A stretch of 64,000 nucleotides of DNA from Mesorhizobium sp. WSM4904 (GCF_029674545.1 NZ_CP121354.1:2799001-2863000); one strand, 5' to 3'; numbered from the stretch's first letter, positions 1 to 8,253 are shown. A program made the numbers and translations. The notes: generated by a model from the sequence alone, not told the origin.

Positions 1-576
1 ATTGGATCCAGATCGTTCCCAGCCGGCCTGCCGGCGCTGTTTCTCGACCGCGACGGCACCATCAATGTCGACACCGGCTATCCCGACGATCCGGCCGCTA
101 TTGTGCTGCGCGACGGCATCGCGCCGGTCATAGAGGCCGCGAACCGGCGGGGCATCCCCGTCGTCGTCATCACCAACCAGTCCGGCATCGCGCGCGGCTA
201 TTTTGGCTGGGATGCCTTCGCCCGGGTCAATCAGCGGGTGCTCGACCTGCTTGCCGAGAAGAATGCAGCCGTCGACATGGTGCTGGCCTGCGCCTATCAC
301 GAGGCCGGTTCTGGCCCGCTGGCCGTCACCGATCATCCGATGCGCAAGCCAAATCCGGGCATGCTGCTCGAGGCAGGGCGCCGCCTCGGCCTCGATCTCG
401 AGCGATCGCTGATCGTCGGCGACAAGCCTGCCGACATGGAAGCGGGCGAGCGCGCCAGCCTCACACGCGGCTGGCTGGTCGATGGCGAAGCCTCAACGAT
501 GGGCGGGCTTGCGGTTGCATCGTTGCGCGACGCCCGTGATCTCGACGGCCTGCTGGCCGCGATACGATCGCTCTGA
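1..576 (+). CDS. HAD-IIIA phosphatase, GmhB-like (5' partial)
   Basis: The reading frame is open from the first base of the window, so the start lies upstream. The visible part begins with the HAD motif I LFLDRDGTIN (catalytic Asp pair). It continues with motif II VVITNQSGIARG and ends with KPNPGML and the motif IV-type VGDKPADMEAG. This order and spacing fit D-glycero-D-manno-heptose-1,7-bisphosphate 7-phosphatase (GmhB) and the related histidinol-phosphate phosphatases, which dephosphorylate sugar bisphosphates in the cytoplasm, often for LPS heptose synthesis. The usual Zn loop (C-x-H, then C-x-C) is only half present: CAYH is visible but the second C-x-C is missing, so substrate identity is uncertain. 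No LPS genes are visible nearby. Confidence 0.8.
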   Translation: MGSRSFPAGLPALFLDRDGTINVDTGYPDDPAAIVLRDGIAPVIEAANRRGIPVVVITNQSGIARGYFGWDAFARVNQRVLDLLAEKNAAVDMVLACAYHEAGSGPLAVTDHPMRKPNPGMLLEAGRRLGLDLERSLIVGDKPADMEAGERASLTRGWLVDGEASTMGGLAVASLRDARDLDGLLAAIRSL

Positions 577-665
577 TCGCATATTGATTCGAACTTGGGC
601 GCCAAACCGCTGGCTCTCCAGGGTTTTTCGGAAAAGCCGGCGCAGTTTTCCAGGAATCGCCTTCG

Positions 666-1142
666 TCAGCTCGGAAAAGCCACCAGCCCTTCGTCTTTCA
701 CGCGGCGGATGGTGAGCGCAGTGCGCACCGTGTCGACATTGGGGGCCGAAGCCAGTTCCTCGATGACGAAGGTCTGGAAGGTGCCGAGATCGCTCGCCAC
801 GCAGTGCAGCAGGAAATCGGATTCACCCGAGACCATCCAGGCATCGCGAACGATCGGCCAGCCGCGTGTGCGTTCCGCGAAAGTCTTCAGCTCGGCGTCG
901 GCCTGATGATGCAGGCCGATAAGGCAGAAAGCGACGACATCCATGCCGAGGGCCGGTGCGTTGAGCAGCGCCCGGTAGCCGCGGATGATGCCGGCCTCTT
1001 CCAGCCGCCTGACGCGGCGCAGGCAAGGCGGCGCCGAGATGCCGACCCGGTTGGACAGCTCGACATTGGTCATGCGGCCGTCGTTCTGCAACTCGCGCAG
1101 AATCTTCCAATCGATGGCGTCGAGATCGGCTTTGAGCGGCAT
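666..1142 (-). CDS. Lrp/AsnC family transcriptional regulator
   Basis: This 158-residue protein has the standard two-domain Lrp layout. The N-terminal winged HTH starts LDAIDWKILRELQNDGRMTN and continues through ELSNRVGISAPPCLRRVRRLEEAGII. A RAM/AsnC ligand-binding domain follows, with GMDVVAFCLIGL and the core W-x-VSGESDFLLHCVASD. Such proteins are octameric or dimeric DNA-binding regulators that respond to amino acids. The gene is divergent from trxB, with about 220 bp between the two starts, so it may control trxB, itself or both. The same Lrp / trxB / LysR arrangement is recalled from Sinorhizobium. The ligand is unknown. Confidence 0.93.
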   Translation of the reverse strand: MPLKADLDAIDWKILRELQNDGRMTNVELSNRVGISAPPCLRRVRRLEEAGIIRGYRALLNAPALGMDVVAFCLIGLHHQADAELKTFAERTRGWPIVRDAWMVSGESDFLLHCVASDLGTFQTFVIEELASAPNVDTVRTALTIRRVKDEGLVAFPS

Positions 1143-1362
1143 GACCGGCCTTCGCGCAAGAATCTTTCGCGATTTTGTAATTTGGTTTCGCGCGCGAGGC
1201 CATCCCTTCCCGATAATTTTTGCGCGTTCGAAGGGACATGGCCGGTTATGCCTTCGCTATGAAGCTTTCCGGGGACGAAGGCCAAGCTGCCTTGCTGGCT
1301 TGGCGGGCAGCACTTACATTACCGGCGACAAAACCACGGCCTCGCGCCGCAGGGGACTTTTA

Positions 1363-2337
1363 ATGAACATCAAACACGCGCCCGTTCTCATCATCGGCTC
1401 CGGCCCGGCCGGCTACACGGCGGCAATCTATGCCGCGCGCGCCATGCTGAAGCCGATGCTCGTCGCCGGCCTGCAGCAGGGCGGCCAGTTGATGATCACC
1501 ACCGACGTCGAAAACTATCCGGGCTTCGCCGATCCGATACAGGGTCCGTGGCTGATGGAGCAAATGCTCAAGCAGGCTGAGCATGTCGGCACCGAGATCG
1601 TCAACGACATCATCACCGAGGTCGACCTCAACGTGCGGCCGTTCCGCGCCACCGGCGATTCCGGCACCGTCTATACCGCGGACGCATTGATCATCGCCAC
1701 CGGCGCGCAGGCCAAGTGGCTGGGCATTCCGTCGGAGCAGACCTTCATGGGCTTCGGCGTTTCGGCCTGCGCCACCTGCGACGGCTTCTTCTATCGCGGC
1801 AAGGATGTCGCGGTGGTCGGCGGCGGCAATTCGGCGGTCGAGGAAGCGCTCTATCTCGCCAACCTCGCCAGGAGCGTCACCGTCATTCACCGGCGCGGCG
1901 ATTTCCGCGCCGAGCGCATCCTGCGCGAGCGGCTGTTCCAGAAGGACAATGTCCGCGTCATCTGGGATACGGTCGTCGACGAGATCACCGGGCAGCCGGG
2001 CAAGGCGCCGCTGCCGCCTTCGGTCGAGGGCTTGAAGCTGCGCAATGTGATGACCGGAGAAATATCGCGGCTGCCGGTCGACGGCGTCTTCGTCGCGATC
2101 GGTCATGCGCCGGCGGTCGAGCTTTTCGTCGGCAAGCTCAAGCAGAAGCCGAACGGCTATCTATGGACGGCGCCTGACTCGACCCGCACCGACGTCCCCG
2201 GCGTGTTTGCCGCCGGCGATGTCACCGACGATGTCTACCGCCAGGCGGTGACGGCGGCAGGGCTCGGCTGCATGGCCGCGCTCGAAGCGGAGAAATATCT
2301 GGCGGGGATCGAGGTTCACCGGGAAGCGGCGGAATAA
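1363..2337 (+). CDS. trxB: Thioredoxin-disulfide reductase
   Basis: This cytoplasmic flavoenzyme passes electrons from NADPH through FAD and a redox disulfide to thioredoxin. The 324-residue protein shows the FAD-binding GSGPAG at residues 12-17, the active-site CATC at 136-139 and the NADPH-binding GGGNSA at 153-158. The C-terminal FAD contact GVFAAGDVTDDVYRQ is also present. The length matches low-molecular-weight bacterial TrxB. The frame stays open far upstream, but the ATG at 1363 follows an AGGGGAC ribosome-binding site and gives the canonical N-terminus. The gene is followed 72 bp downstream by an LsrB-type LysR gene on the same strand, a recognisable rhizobial pairing that links thiol redox state to a redox regulator. 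Confidence 0.97.
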   Translation: MNIKHAPVLIIGSGPAGYTAAIYAARAMLKPMLVAGLQQGGQLMITTDVENYPGFADPIQGPWLMEQMLKQAEHVGTEIVNDIITEVDLNVRPFRATGDSGTVYTADALIIATGAQAKWLGIPSEQTFMGFGVSACATCDGFFYRGKDVAVVGGGNSAVEEALYLANLARSVTVIHRRGDFRAERILRERLFQKDNVRVIWDTVVDEITGQPGKAPLPPSVEGLKLRNVMTGEISRLPVDGVFVAIGHAPAVELFVGKLKQKPNGYLWTAPDSTRTDVPGVFAAGDVTDDVYRQAVTAAGLGCMAALEAEKYLAGIEVHREAAE

Positions 2338-2342
2338 TCGAT

Positions 2343-2358
2343 CGGCTGAAAAAAGCCG
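2343..2358 (+). terminator. Weak hairpin between trxB and the LysR gene
   Basis: CGGCT (2343-2347) pairs with AGCCG (2354-2358) across a GAAAAA loop, followed by TTT. The stem is only 5 bp, so it would be at most a partial terminator or attenuator between trxB and the downstream regulator gene. Confidence 0.3.
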
Positions 2359-2409
2359 TTTAAAAGCCTGATTTTTCATTCAGACGCCAAAGGCAACACG
2401 AGGGGAATC

Positions 2410-3306
2410 ATGGCGCTGGACTGGGACAAGCTACGCGTGTTTCACGCTGCGGCGGAGGCTGGGTCGTTCACCCATGCCGCCGAGACACTGCATCTTTCGC
2501 AATCGGCGATCTCGCGGCAGGTCAGCGCGCTCGAGCATGACGTTGGTGTGGCGCTGTTTCACCGCCACGCGCGCGGCCTCGTGCTGACCGAGCAGGGCGA
2601 GATGCTGTTCCGCACGGCGCATGACGTGCTGATGAAGCTGGAGACGATCAAGTCGCGGCTGACCGAGACCAAGGATCGGCCGTCCGGCGTGCTGAGGGTG
2701 ACGACCACGGTAGGCCTGGGCGCGGGCTGGCTGACTGAGCGGGTGCAGGAATTCATCGAGCTCTATCCAGAGATCAGCCTGCAGCTCATCCTCGCCAATG
2801 AGGAGCTCGACCTGACCATGCGCCAGGCCGACTGCGCCATTCGGCTCAGGCAGCCACAGCAGCCGGACCTCATCCAGCGCCGGCTGTTCACCGTGCATTT
2901 CCATCTCTACGCGGCGCCTTCCTATGTCGCGAAGTTCGGCAAGCCGGCCTCGATCGCCGAGCTCAGGAACCACAGGATCGTCACCTTCGGCGTGCCGGTG
3001 CCCGCGCATCTGTCGGAACTGAACTGGCTGGAGACGGTCGGCGATTTCGAGGGTGGCCAAAGAGTGCCGACGCTGCAGATCAACGACATCCTGTCGATCA
3101 AGCGCGCGGTGCAGGGCGGCGCCGGCATCGCCATGCTGCCCGATTACGTCATCAGCAAGGACTCGAACCTGGTCCAGTTGCTGCCCGAGACCGAGGTGCC
3201 ATCCTTCGACACCTATTTCGCCTATCCGGACGCGATGAAGAACCAGGCGAAGCTGCATGTGTTTCGCGATTTCATCATCGCGAAGGCGCGTAGCTGGTCA
3301 TTCTGA
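2410..3306 (+). CDS. lsrB: LysR family regulator, LsrB/VtlR type
   Basis: This 298-residue LysR-type regulator begins MALDWDKLRVFHAAAEAGSF, with an HTH at about residues 17-45 (THAAETLHLSQSAISRQVSAL) and a periplasmic-binding-protein-like effector domain. Position directly downstream of trxB on the same strand is the hallmark recalled for LsrB of Sinorhizobium meliloti (VtlR in Brucella and Agrobacterium), which governs oxidative stress, LPS and small-RNA expression. The start follows an ACGAGGGGAATC ribosome-binding site. The translation contains a single cysteine (residue 142), noteworthy because redox sensing by S. meliloti LsrB is attributed to several cysteines. LysR membership is certain; orthology rests on synteny and overall appearance. 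Confidence 0.85.
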   Translation: MALDWDKLRVFHAAAEAGSFTHAAETLHLSQSAISRQVSALEHDVGVALFHRHARGLVLTEQGEMLFRTAHDVLMKLETIKSRLTETKDRPSGVLRVTTTVGLGAGWLTERVQEFIELYPEISLQLILANEELDLTMRQADCAIRLRQPQQPDLIQRRLFTVHFHLYAAPSYVAKFGKPASIAELRNHRIVTFGVPVPAHLSELNWLETVGDFEGGQRVPTLQINDILSIKRAVQGGAGIAMLPDYVISKDSNLVQLLPETEVPSFDTYFAYPDAMKNQAKLHVFRDFIIAKARSWSF

Positions 3307-3337
3307 GACAGCCTGAGACGCCACCGGACGTAAACTG

Positions 3338-3835
3338 CTACCCGCGCCAAGGCGTGATGCGCGGCAGCCAGCCGGGCACGGCGCGGCGGTAGGTTTCGTA
3401 CTCGGCGCCATAGCGCCGGGCGAGCGTCGGCTCCTCGTAGACCTTGACGAAGGAGATCATCGCCGCCGCGGCGATGAGGCCGTAGACCAGCACCGCCCAG
3501 CTCGAAAAGATGAGCACCTGGCCAAGGATGATCGACAGCACTGCGACATACATGGGGTTGCGCACGTGGCGATAGATGCCGCCGACGACCAGTTTCTCGG
3601 TCGGCGCGACCGGGGCCGGCGTGCCCAGGCCCTCCAGGGCGAAACGGGCGAAGGCGTGAAGCAGGACCCCGGCCGCCCCGATCACCAGAATCCAGCCCAG
3701 GGGCACGAAACCCGGCACCGTGGACCACGGCACACGATAATGATCGGTCAAAAGCCAGGGCATCAGCCCTGCGACCATGCCGGGTGCCGCGACCAGGAAC
3801 AGCGCGCTGCCGGCGACTGCCGAAAACGTCCGCAT
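3338..3835 (-). CDS. Membrane isoprenylcysteine/phospholipid methyltransferase-like protein
   Basis: This 165-residue integral membrane protein has about four hydrophobic segments. It carries the signature of the ICMT/PEMT-like family: GIYRHVRNPMYVAVLS, then YEEPTLARRYGAEYETYRRAVPGWLPR near the C-terminus. Family members methylate lipid or isoprenyl-cysteine acceptors with SAM; the bacterial substrates are mostly unknown. The ATG at 3835 is preferred over an in-frame start six codons upstream because a perfect AGGAGG lies just before it. The gene is convergent with the LysR gene, with 31 bp between the stops. Confidence 0.82.
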   Translation of the reverse strand: MRTFSAVAGSALFLVAAPGMVAGLMPWLLTDHYRVPWSTVPGFVPLGWILVIGAAGVLLHAFARFALEGLGTPAPVAPTEKLVVGGIYRHVRNPMYVAVLSIILGQVLIFSSWAVLVYGLIAAAAMISFVKVYEEPTLARRYGAEYETYRRAVPGWLPRITPWRG

Positions 3836-4054
3836 CAGGTCCTCCTGCCGCAAAAATGAACGCGGCCTGCCCGAATCCGTATCATTTCGGATTTCACGTA
3901 TTTCCGGACAGAATCGGCAGCGATTTGCATATCAGCGATCGCTTTCGGTCCGGAAAGGCCCAGGATTCGGCGATTTTTGCTGGTCCTATCGGTTCCCGGA
4001 ATAGGTTGGACCACAGCCTGCGTCTTTTTGCATGCGTGTGTTGCAAAATAGATG

Positions 4055-4084
4055 CTTGTTTCTTGGGCATGATGAGCACATATA
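4055..4084 (+). promoter_or_regulatory. Candidate sigma-70 promoter for a small RNA
   Basis: CTTGTT (4055-4060) and CATATA (4079-4084) are spaced 18 bp apart, resembling the rhizobial housekeeping pattern CTTGAC-N17-CTATAT. A start near 4091 would place it directly before a hairpin-rich stretch that ends in a strong intrinsic terminator. This is inference from sequence only. Confidence 0.4.
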
Positions 4085-4090
4085 TAGTTC

Positions 4091-4206
4091 ATCTCCAGGG
4101 CGCGTTCTCCTCCCATTAGCGCCCTCGAGTGTTCCCCTCTGGAGGTTAGCCCTAATCGGCACTTCCAATCAAACTCAGCCGGATCTTTATTGATCCGGCT
4201 TTTTTG
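4091..4206 (+). ncRNA. Candidate trans-acting sRNA with anti-SD loop (alpha-r14-like)
   Basis: No protein gene fits here, but the RNA potential is strong. AGGGCGC (4097-4103) pairs with GCGCCCT (4119-4125) around a 15-nt loop containing CTCCTCCC (4107-4114), a perfect anti-Shine-Dalgarno sequence. The flanks CTCCA (4093-4097) and TGGAG (4139-4143) can also pair. The unit ends in a textbook intrinsic terminator: AGCCGGATC (4177-4185) / GATCCGGCT (4192-4200), then TTTTT. Several rhizobial sRNA families display CCUCC-type loops that block ribosome-binding sites of transport mRNAs. The size (about 115 nt) and layout match, but family membership could not be tested. Confidence 0.55.
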
Positions 4207-4253
4207 TTGCGCCGAGGTCACGCCGACACCGGAAATGTGTGCGCCGGGACCAC

Positions 4254-4286
4254 GTAACAGTGACATGTAACATCGGGTAACATGTC
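4254..4286. promoter_or_regulatory. Operator-like GTAACA repeats with inverted repeat
   Basis: GTAACA occurs three times (4254-4259, 4267-4272, 4277-4282), and GACATGT (4262-4268) is mirrored by ACATGTC (4280-4286). This compact cluster of direct and inverted repeats looks like a regulator binding site. It lies 33 bp upstream of the predicted 5' end of a second structured RNA (4319-4482), where an activator could compensate for the lack of a clear -35 box. Confidence 0.4.
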
Positions 4287-4318
4287 GCAGACGCACTCTA
4301 TCGATTAAGTAGATCATA

Positions 4319-4482
4319 GGACGCGGTTGGTCGGTCCGGGAGATGGGGGCATCACTCGGGCAGGCCGGGCTCAGGCAGCTACCGCGTCCGAACCATTTTT
4401 CCTGATGCGGCGGACCTGCCGTTGCCTCCCAGGAAGACGGTCCGCAATAAGAACGGCGTCCGGACGATCCGGGCGCCGTTTT
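4319..4482 (+). ncRNA. Candidate structured RNA with terminator
   Basis: Three stems line up on the plus strand. GGACGCGGT (4319-4327) pairs with ACCGCGTCC (4381-4389). GCGGACC (4410-4416) pairs with GGTCCGC (4439-4445) around a 22-nt loop that again shows CCTCCC (4425-4430). A 13-bp hairpin (4452-4464 / 4468-4480) has a 3-nt loop and is followed by TTTT. No convincing ORF overlaps it. The last hairpin lies just past the stop of the minus-strand EF-G-like gene and may also end that transcript, which is the main alternative explanation. I could not match it to a named RNA family. Confidence 0.4.
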
Positions 4483-4502
4483 CATATCATCAGCGAGATC
4501 AG

Positions 4503-6554
4503 TCAGGCGGCCTTGCCGTTGGCGTTCATCGCCTCGTCGGCCAGGCGGCCGGTCAACTCGGCCATATGGTCGAAGGCCGCCTTGTAGCTGGCGACGCCGG
4601 CCGTCGCCGAGCGCAACTCGATGATCAGGTCGCCGATCTCGGCCTGGGGCATGGTCGCCTCGACCACGTCCCAGCCGGGCCAGTCCGGCCGTGCGTCATA
4701 GCCAAGGATCTGGCCGCGCCGCTGCGGGATCAGCGCGATGATCTTCGAGGTCGCGTCGGAAGGCGTCACGATCTCGACCTTCATGATCGGCTCCAGCAGA
4801 ACCGGCGAACAGGCCGCCATGCCTTCCTTCATCGCCAGCTTCGCCGCCATCTGGAAGGCCATATCGGAGGAATCGACCGCATGGTAGGAACCGTCGGACA
4901 GGTTGACGGCGACATCGACCACGGGGAAGCCGAGCGGACCCGTCTTCAGATAATCGCGAATGCCCGTCTCCACCGACTGGATGTAGGTCTTGGGCACGAC
5001 GCCACCCGTGATGGTGTCGGTAAACTGGAAGCCCGAGCCGCGCGGCAGTGGCTTGATCTCGATCACGACGTCGCCGAACTGACCATGGCCGCCGGACTGC
5101 TTCTTGTGGCGGCCGCGCTGCTGGGCGGATTTACGGATCGTTTCGCGATAAGGCACCGCCGGCGAGTGACCTTCGATCGGGATCTGGTTCTTGCCCTCCA
5201 GGCGCTCGCGCACCACGCGCAAGTGCATTTCGCCATGCCCCGACAACACGGTCTCCGCGGAGTCCTGGTTGTGGTGCAGGCTGAGCGAAGGGTCCTCCTC
5301 GGCAAGCCTCTGGATTGCCGCCGACATCTTGACCTCGTCCTTGCGCTCCTTGGGGCGCAGCGCGAAGGCAAAGACCGGCTGTGGCGCTTCCAGCGTGACG
5401 AGAGGCTTGATGCCGCTCTTGGCGGAACTCAGCGTCTGGCCGGTCCTGACGTTATCGAGCTTGCCGAGCGCGACAGTGTCGCCGGCCCTGGCCGATGACA
5501 GCTTCAACTGGTCCTTGCCCAACATCTTGTAGATGCCGGAGACCTTCGTCGCGTCGCCGTTGGAGAGGAAGAGCTCGGCCGCATCTGCCAATTGCCCCGA
5601 AAGCACGCGCGACACGGACAGCTTGCCGCCATGCGCGGTGTGGATGGTCTTCATCACCTGCACGACCGTCTGGCTGCCGTCCGGCGCGCCCAAGCGCTTG
5701 CGGGTCGCCTCGATATCGGGCGCATCGTGGCGGATCGTCTTCAACAGGCGCAGCACGCCATTGCCTTTCTCCGCCGTGCCGATCAGCACCGGCGTTACCG
5801 TGCCGGCACGAAGGTCGGCGGCGAGGTCATCGAAAATCGCGTCCTTCGGCGGCTCGATCTCCTCCAGCAACTGTTCCATCAGTTGGTCGTCATGGTCCGC
5901 CAGCGTCTCCAGCATCGAGAAGCGGGCCTCGAGCTCGCGCGCCTTGTCGTCGTCCGGAATCTCGGCGATCTGGCTCTCGGCATATTCGCGGTAGACATAG
6001 GCGCGCTCGAGCGCCAGATCGATCGAGCCGATGACGACGCCGTCCTTGCGCAGCGGAATCTGGCGAAGCAGCAGCGGCACCGAGCTCGCCGGCTGCAGCA
6101 TCTTAAGCGTCTCGCGCACACCGGCGATCGCCTTGTCCACCTTGTTGAGGAACAGGATGCGCGGCACGCCGAGATCGTCGAGCTTGCGCATGATGAGCTG
6201 GAGCGCGGGTATCTTCTTTTCGTCCGCTTCGGCAACGACGACTGCGACATCGCAGGCTGCAAGCACCGGCTCGGCCTCGAAGGCGAATTCGATGGAGCCG
6301 GGGCAATCGACGAAGGTGAACTGCTCGCCCATGAATTCCGTGGTGGCAAAGGTGGCCTCGACGCTCATGGCGTGGGCGCGGGCTTCTGGCGAATGATCGG
6401 AAACTGTGTTGCCCGATGAAACGGGATTCTGGCGGGGGATGGCGCCCGTGCGGGCTAGGATTGCTTCGAGAAGTGTCGTCTTACCGCTTGCGAAGGGACC
6501 GACTATGGCAATGCATTTCGGTCCCGTGCGTCGTCCTCCGGCGCGAGTACCCAT
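4503..6554 (-). CDS. Elongation factor G-like GTPase (EF-G paralogue)
   Basis: This 683-residue protein has the whole EF-G domain series: GTPase domain I, domain II (about 300-380), domains III/IV with RETIRKSAQQRGRHKKQSGG and GFQFTDTITGGVVPK, and a C-terminal domain V. The P-loop GPFASGKTT is at 19-27, G3 reads DCPGS at 83-87 and G4 NKVD at 137-140. Canonical EF-G has AHIDAGKTT and DTPGH. Here the catalytic His of G3 is replaced by Ser, so GTP hydrolysis or its stimulation may differ. It is therefore a divergent paralogue of unknown role, not the ribosomal-operon fusA. Neighbours give no functional hint. Confidence 0.88.
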   Translation of the reverse strand: MGTRAGGRRTGPKCIAIVGPFASGKTTLLEAILARTGAIPRQNPVSSGNTVSDHSPEARAHAMSVEATFATTEFMGEQFTFVDCPGSIEFAFEAEPVLAACDVAVVVAEADEKKIPALQLIMRKLDDLGVPRILFLNKVDKAIAGVRETLKMLQPASSVPLLLRQIPLRKDGVVIGSIDLALERAYVYREYAESQIAEIPDDDKARELEARFSMLETLADHDDQLMEQLLEEIEPPKDAIFDDLAADLRAGTVTPVLIGTAEKGNGVLRLLKTIRHDAPDIEATRKRLGAPDGSQTVVQVMKTIHTAHGGKLSVSRVLSGQLADAAELFLSNGDATKVSGIYKMLGKDQLKLSSARAGDTVALGKLDNVRTGQTLSSAKSGIKPLVTLEAPQPVFAFALRPKERKDEVKMSAAIQRLAEEDPSLSLHHNQDSAETVLSGHGEMHLRVVRERLEGKNQIPIEGHSPAVPYRETIRKSAQQRGRHKKQSGGHGQFGDVVIEIKPLPRGSGFQFTDTITGGVVPKTYIQSVETGIRDYLKTGPLGFPVVDVAVNLSDGSYHAVDSSDMAFQMAAKLAMKEGMAACSPVLLEPIMKVEIVTPSDATSKIIALIPQRRGQILGYDARPDWPGWDVVEATMPQAEIGDLIIELRSATAGVASYKAAFDHMAELTGRLADEAMNANGKAA

Positions 6555-6723
6555 GGCTGACCTCCACTCAGGCGTTTCCCTGGGAGCGGCGGCCGGCCTG
6601 TTCGGCCGTCGCGGGCGGGGTTGTTGCTCACCACCTGCCCAAGGCCATCGTCACACGGGTTCGCGGAGAGGGCAAGAAAAATAGGAAATGCGCCGGCTTT
6701 GGTTTTGTCAGGCGTCCAGTTTG

Positions 6724-8253
6724 TCAGGCGCTGAGCGCGAGCGGCTCGCCATCGGTGGCGCACAGCACGCTCGTCTTGTCGCGCGGCGCCGGCTTGCCGA
6801 AGAAATAGCCCTGGAAGCGGCTGCAGCCAGCGGTGCGGGCAAGGGTGAACTCCTCCGACGATTCGACGCCCTCGGCGACGATGGTGATGTCCTGGATGCG
6901 CGCGATCTGAGCCAGAGCGGAAACGAAGATCTGCGCCACCTGGTCGTGGGCGAGGCTGCGGATGTAGGAACGGTCGATCTTGACGCTGTCGATCGGGAGC
7001 GTCTTCAGATAGTTGAAGCCGCAATGGCCGGTGCCGAAGTCGTCGAGCGCGATATGGAAGCCAAGCCCGCGCAATGCTTCGAGGCGCCTGAGGATTTCCG
7101 GCGTGGCGGCCATTGCGACCGTCTCGGTGATCTCGATGATGAACTCGGACGCCGATCTGCCGGTCTCGCGCAGAATGCGCTCGCACATCGTCACGATCTC
7201 GTCGCGCTTCAACTGCTCGCCGGAGACGTTGATCGAGATACGCCGCCCCTGAAAGTGGCCGATGTCGGCGCAGGCGCGCTTGAACACCCATTCGCCAATC
7301 ATGTCGATCAAGGTCGAGCGCTCGGCGATCGGGATGAACTCGGCAGGCGAGATCAGGCCGCGGACGGGATGGCGCCAGCGGATCAAGCCCTCGAGCGCGT
7401 CGATGGAGCCCTCGGTGCCTACGATCGGCTGATAGTGGAGCTCCAGCTCGCCAAGATAGACGGCGGCGCGCAATTCACGCTCCACGAGACGGCGATAGCG
7501 CTTGTCCGACAGCATCTCCTCGTCGAAGACGGTTACGCGGCCCCGGCCTGCCGCCTTGCTTTCGTAGAGCGCGAGGTCGGCAAGCAACATCAACTCGGTG
7601 GGATTGGAAGCGTGCAGCGGCGCAAGCGCGACCCCCAACGAGATCGATAGTGGAATGATCTTGCCTTCATGCCGCTTTCCGGCCCGCATCGCGTCGAGCA
7701 GCCGGCGCGCATCCTTGTTGAGGGCAGCCGCGTCACCATGCGGGACGATGATGCCGAACTCGTCACCGCCCAGCCGTCCGATGATGCCGTCGGCAAAGAT
7801 GCGCTCCGCCTCCTTGACCAGATAAGCAAGGGCAAGGTCGCCGAACTGGTGGCCAAAGGTGTCGTTGAGCTGCTTGAAATGATCGAGGTCGATCAAAAGC
7901 AGGCTTGCTTGCCGCCGGTTGCGCAAGCTGCCCAGCCTGTCGCTCAATGCTTCGAGGAAATAGCGGCGGGTCATGGCGCCGGTCATTGCGTCGACGCTGA
8001 GAAAACGGTGCTTCTCGGCTTCAGCGTCCGCCGCCGACCGCAAGCGCTGGACGACGCTCGAGCGCATATACATCAGCACCAGGAGCGCAAGGCCGGTCGA
8101 TGCGACCGACACGGCGAGAGCCGCGGTGCGCGAGGCATCTTCGGTCAGGCCAAAGGTGGCAATCGCCGTGGCGGCGATGCTCGCCAAGAGCAGCGCCTGA
8201 ATACCGCGGTAAATCCTGCCGCTATGATCCTTGATTGTCGCCAAGATGCTCAT
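6724..8253 (-). CDS. Membrane GGDEF-EAL c-di-GMP turnover protein
   Basis: Two transmembrane segments (about residues 19-36 and 45-63) are followed by a GGDEF domain with an intact GGDEF at 162-166 and LLLIDLDHFKQLND upstream. An EAL domain follows: EGL at 288-290, N-containing ISINVSG, DDFGTG at 404-409, KID at 425-427, EGVE at 461-464 and QGYFFGKP. Both active sites look complete, so the 509-residue protein could make and break c-di-GMP at the membrane. No RxxD inhibitory site stands at the expected spacing before GGDEF. It is monocistronic, with two more EAL genes 2-4 kb away. Confidence 0.93.
   Translation of the reverse strand: MSILATIKDHSGRIYRGIQALLLASIAATAIATFGLTEDASRTAALAVSVASTGLALLVLMYMRSSVVQRLRSAADAEAEKHRFLSVDAMTGAMTRRYFLEALSDRLGSLRNRRQASLLLIDLDHFKQLNDTFGHQFGDLALAYLVKEAERIFADGIIGRLGGDEFGIIVPHGDAAALNKDARRLLDAMRAGKRHEGKIIPLSISLGVALAPLHASNPTELMLLADLALYESKAAGRGRVTVFDEEMLSDKRYRRLVERELRAAVYLGELELHYQPIVGTEGSIDALEGLIRWRHPVRGLISPAEFIPIAERSTLIDMIGEWVFKRACADIGHFQGRRISINVSGEQLKRDEIVTMCERILRETGRSASEFIIEITETVAMAATPEILRRLEALRGLGFHIALDDFGTGHCGFNYLKTLPIDSVKIDRSYIRSLAHDQVAQIFVSALAQIARIQDITIVAEGVESSEEFTLARTAGCSRFQGYFFGKPAPRDKTSVLCATDGEPLALSA

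Noticed and set aside
4091..4482. Structured region considered as 4.5S/SRP RNA, tmRNA or RNase P RNA
   Set aside because: The conserved SRP apical loop, tmRNA CCA end and RNase P core are not visible and the lengths do not fit.
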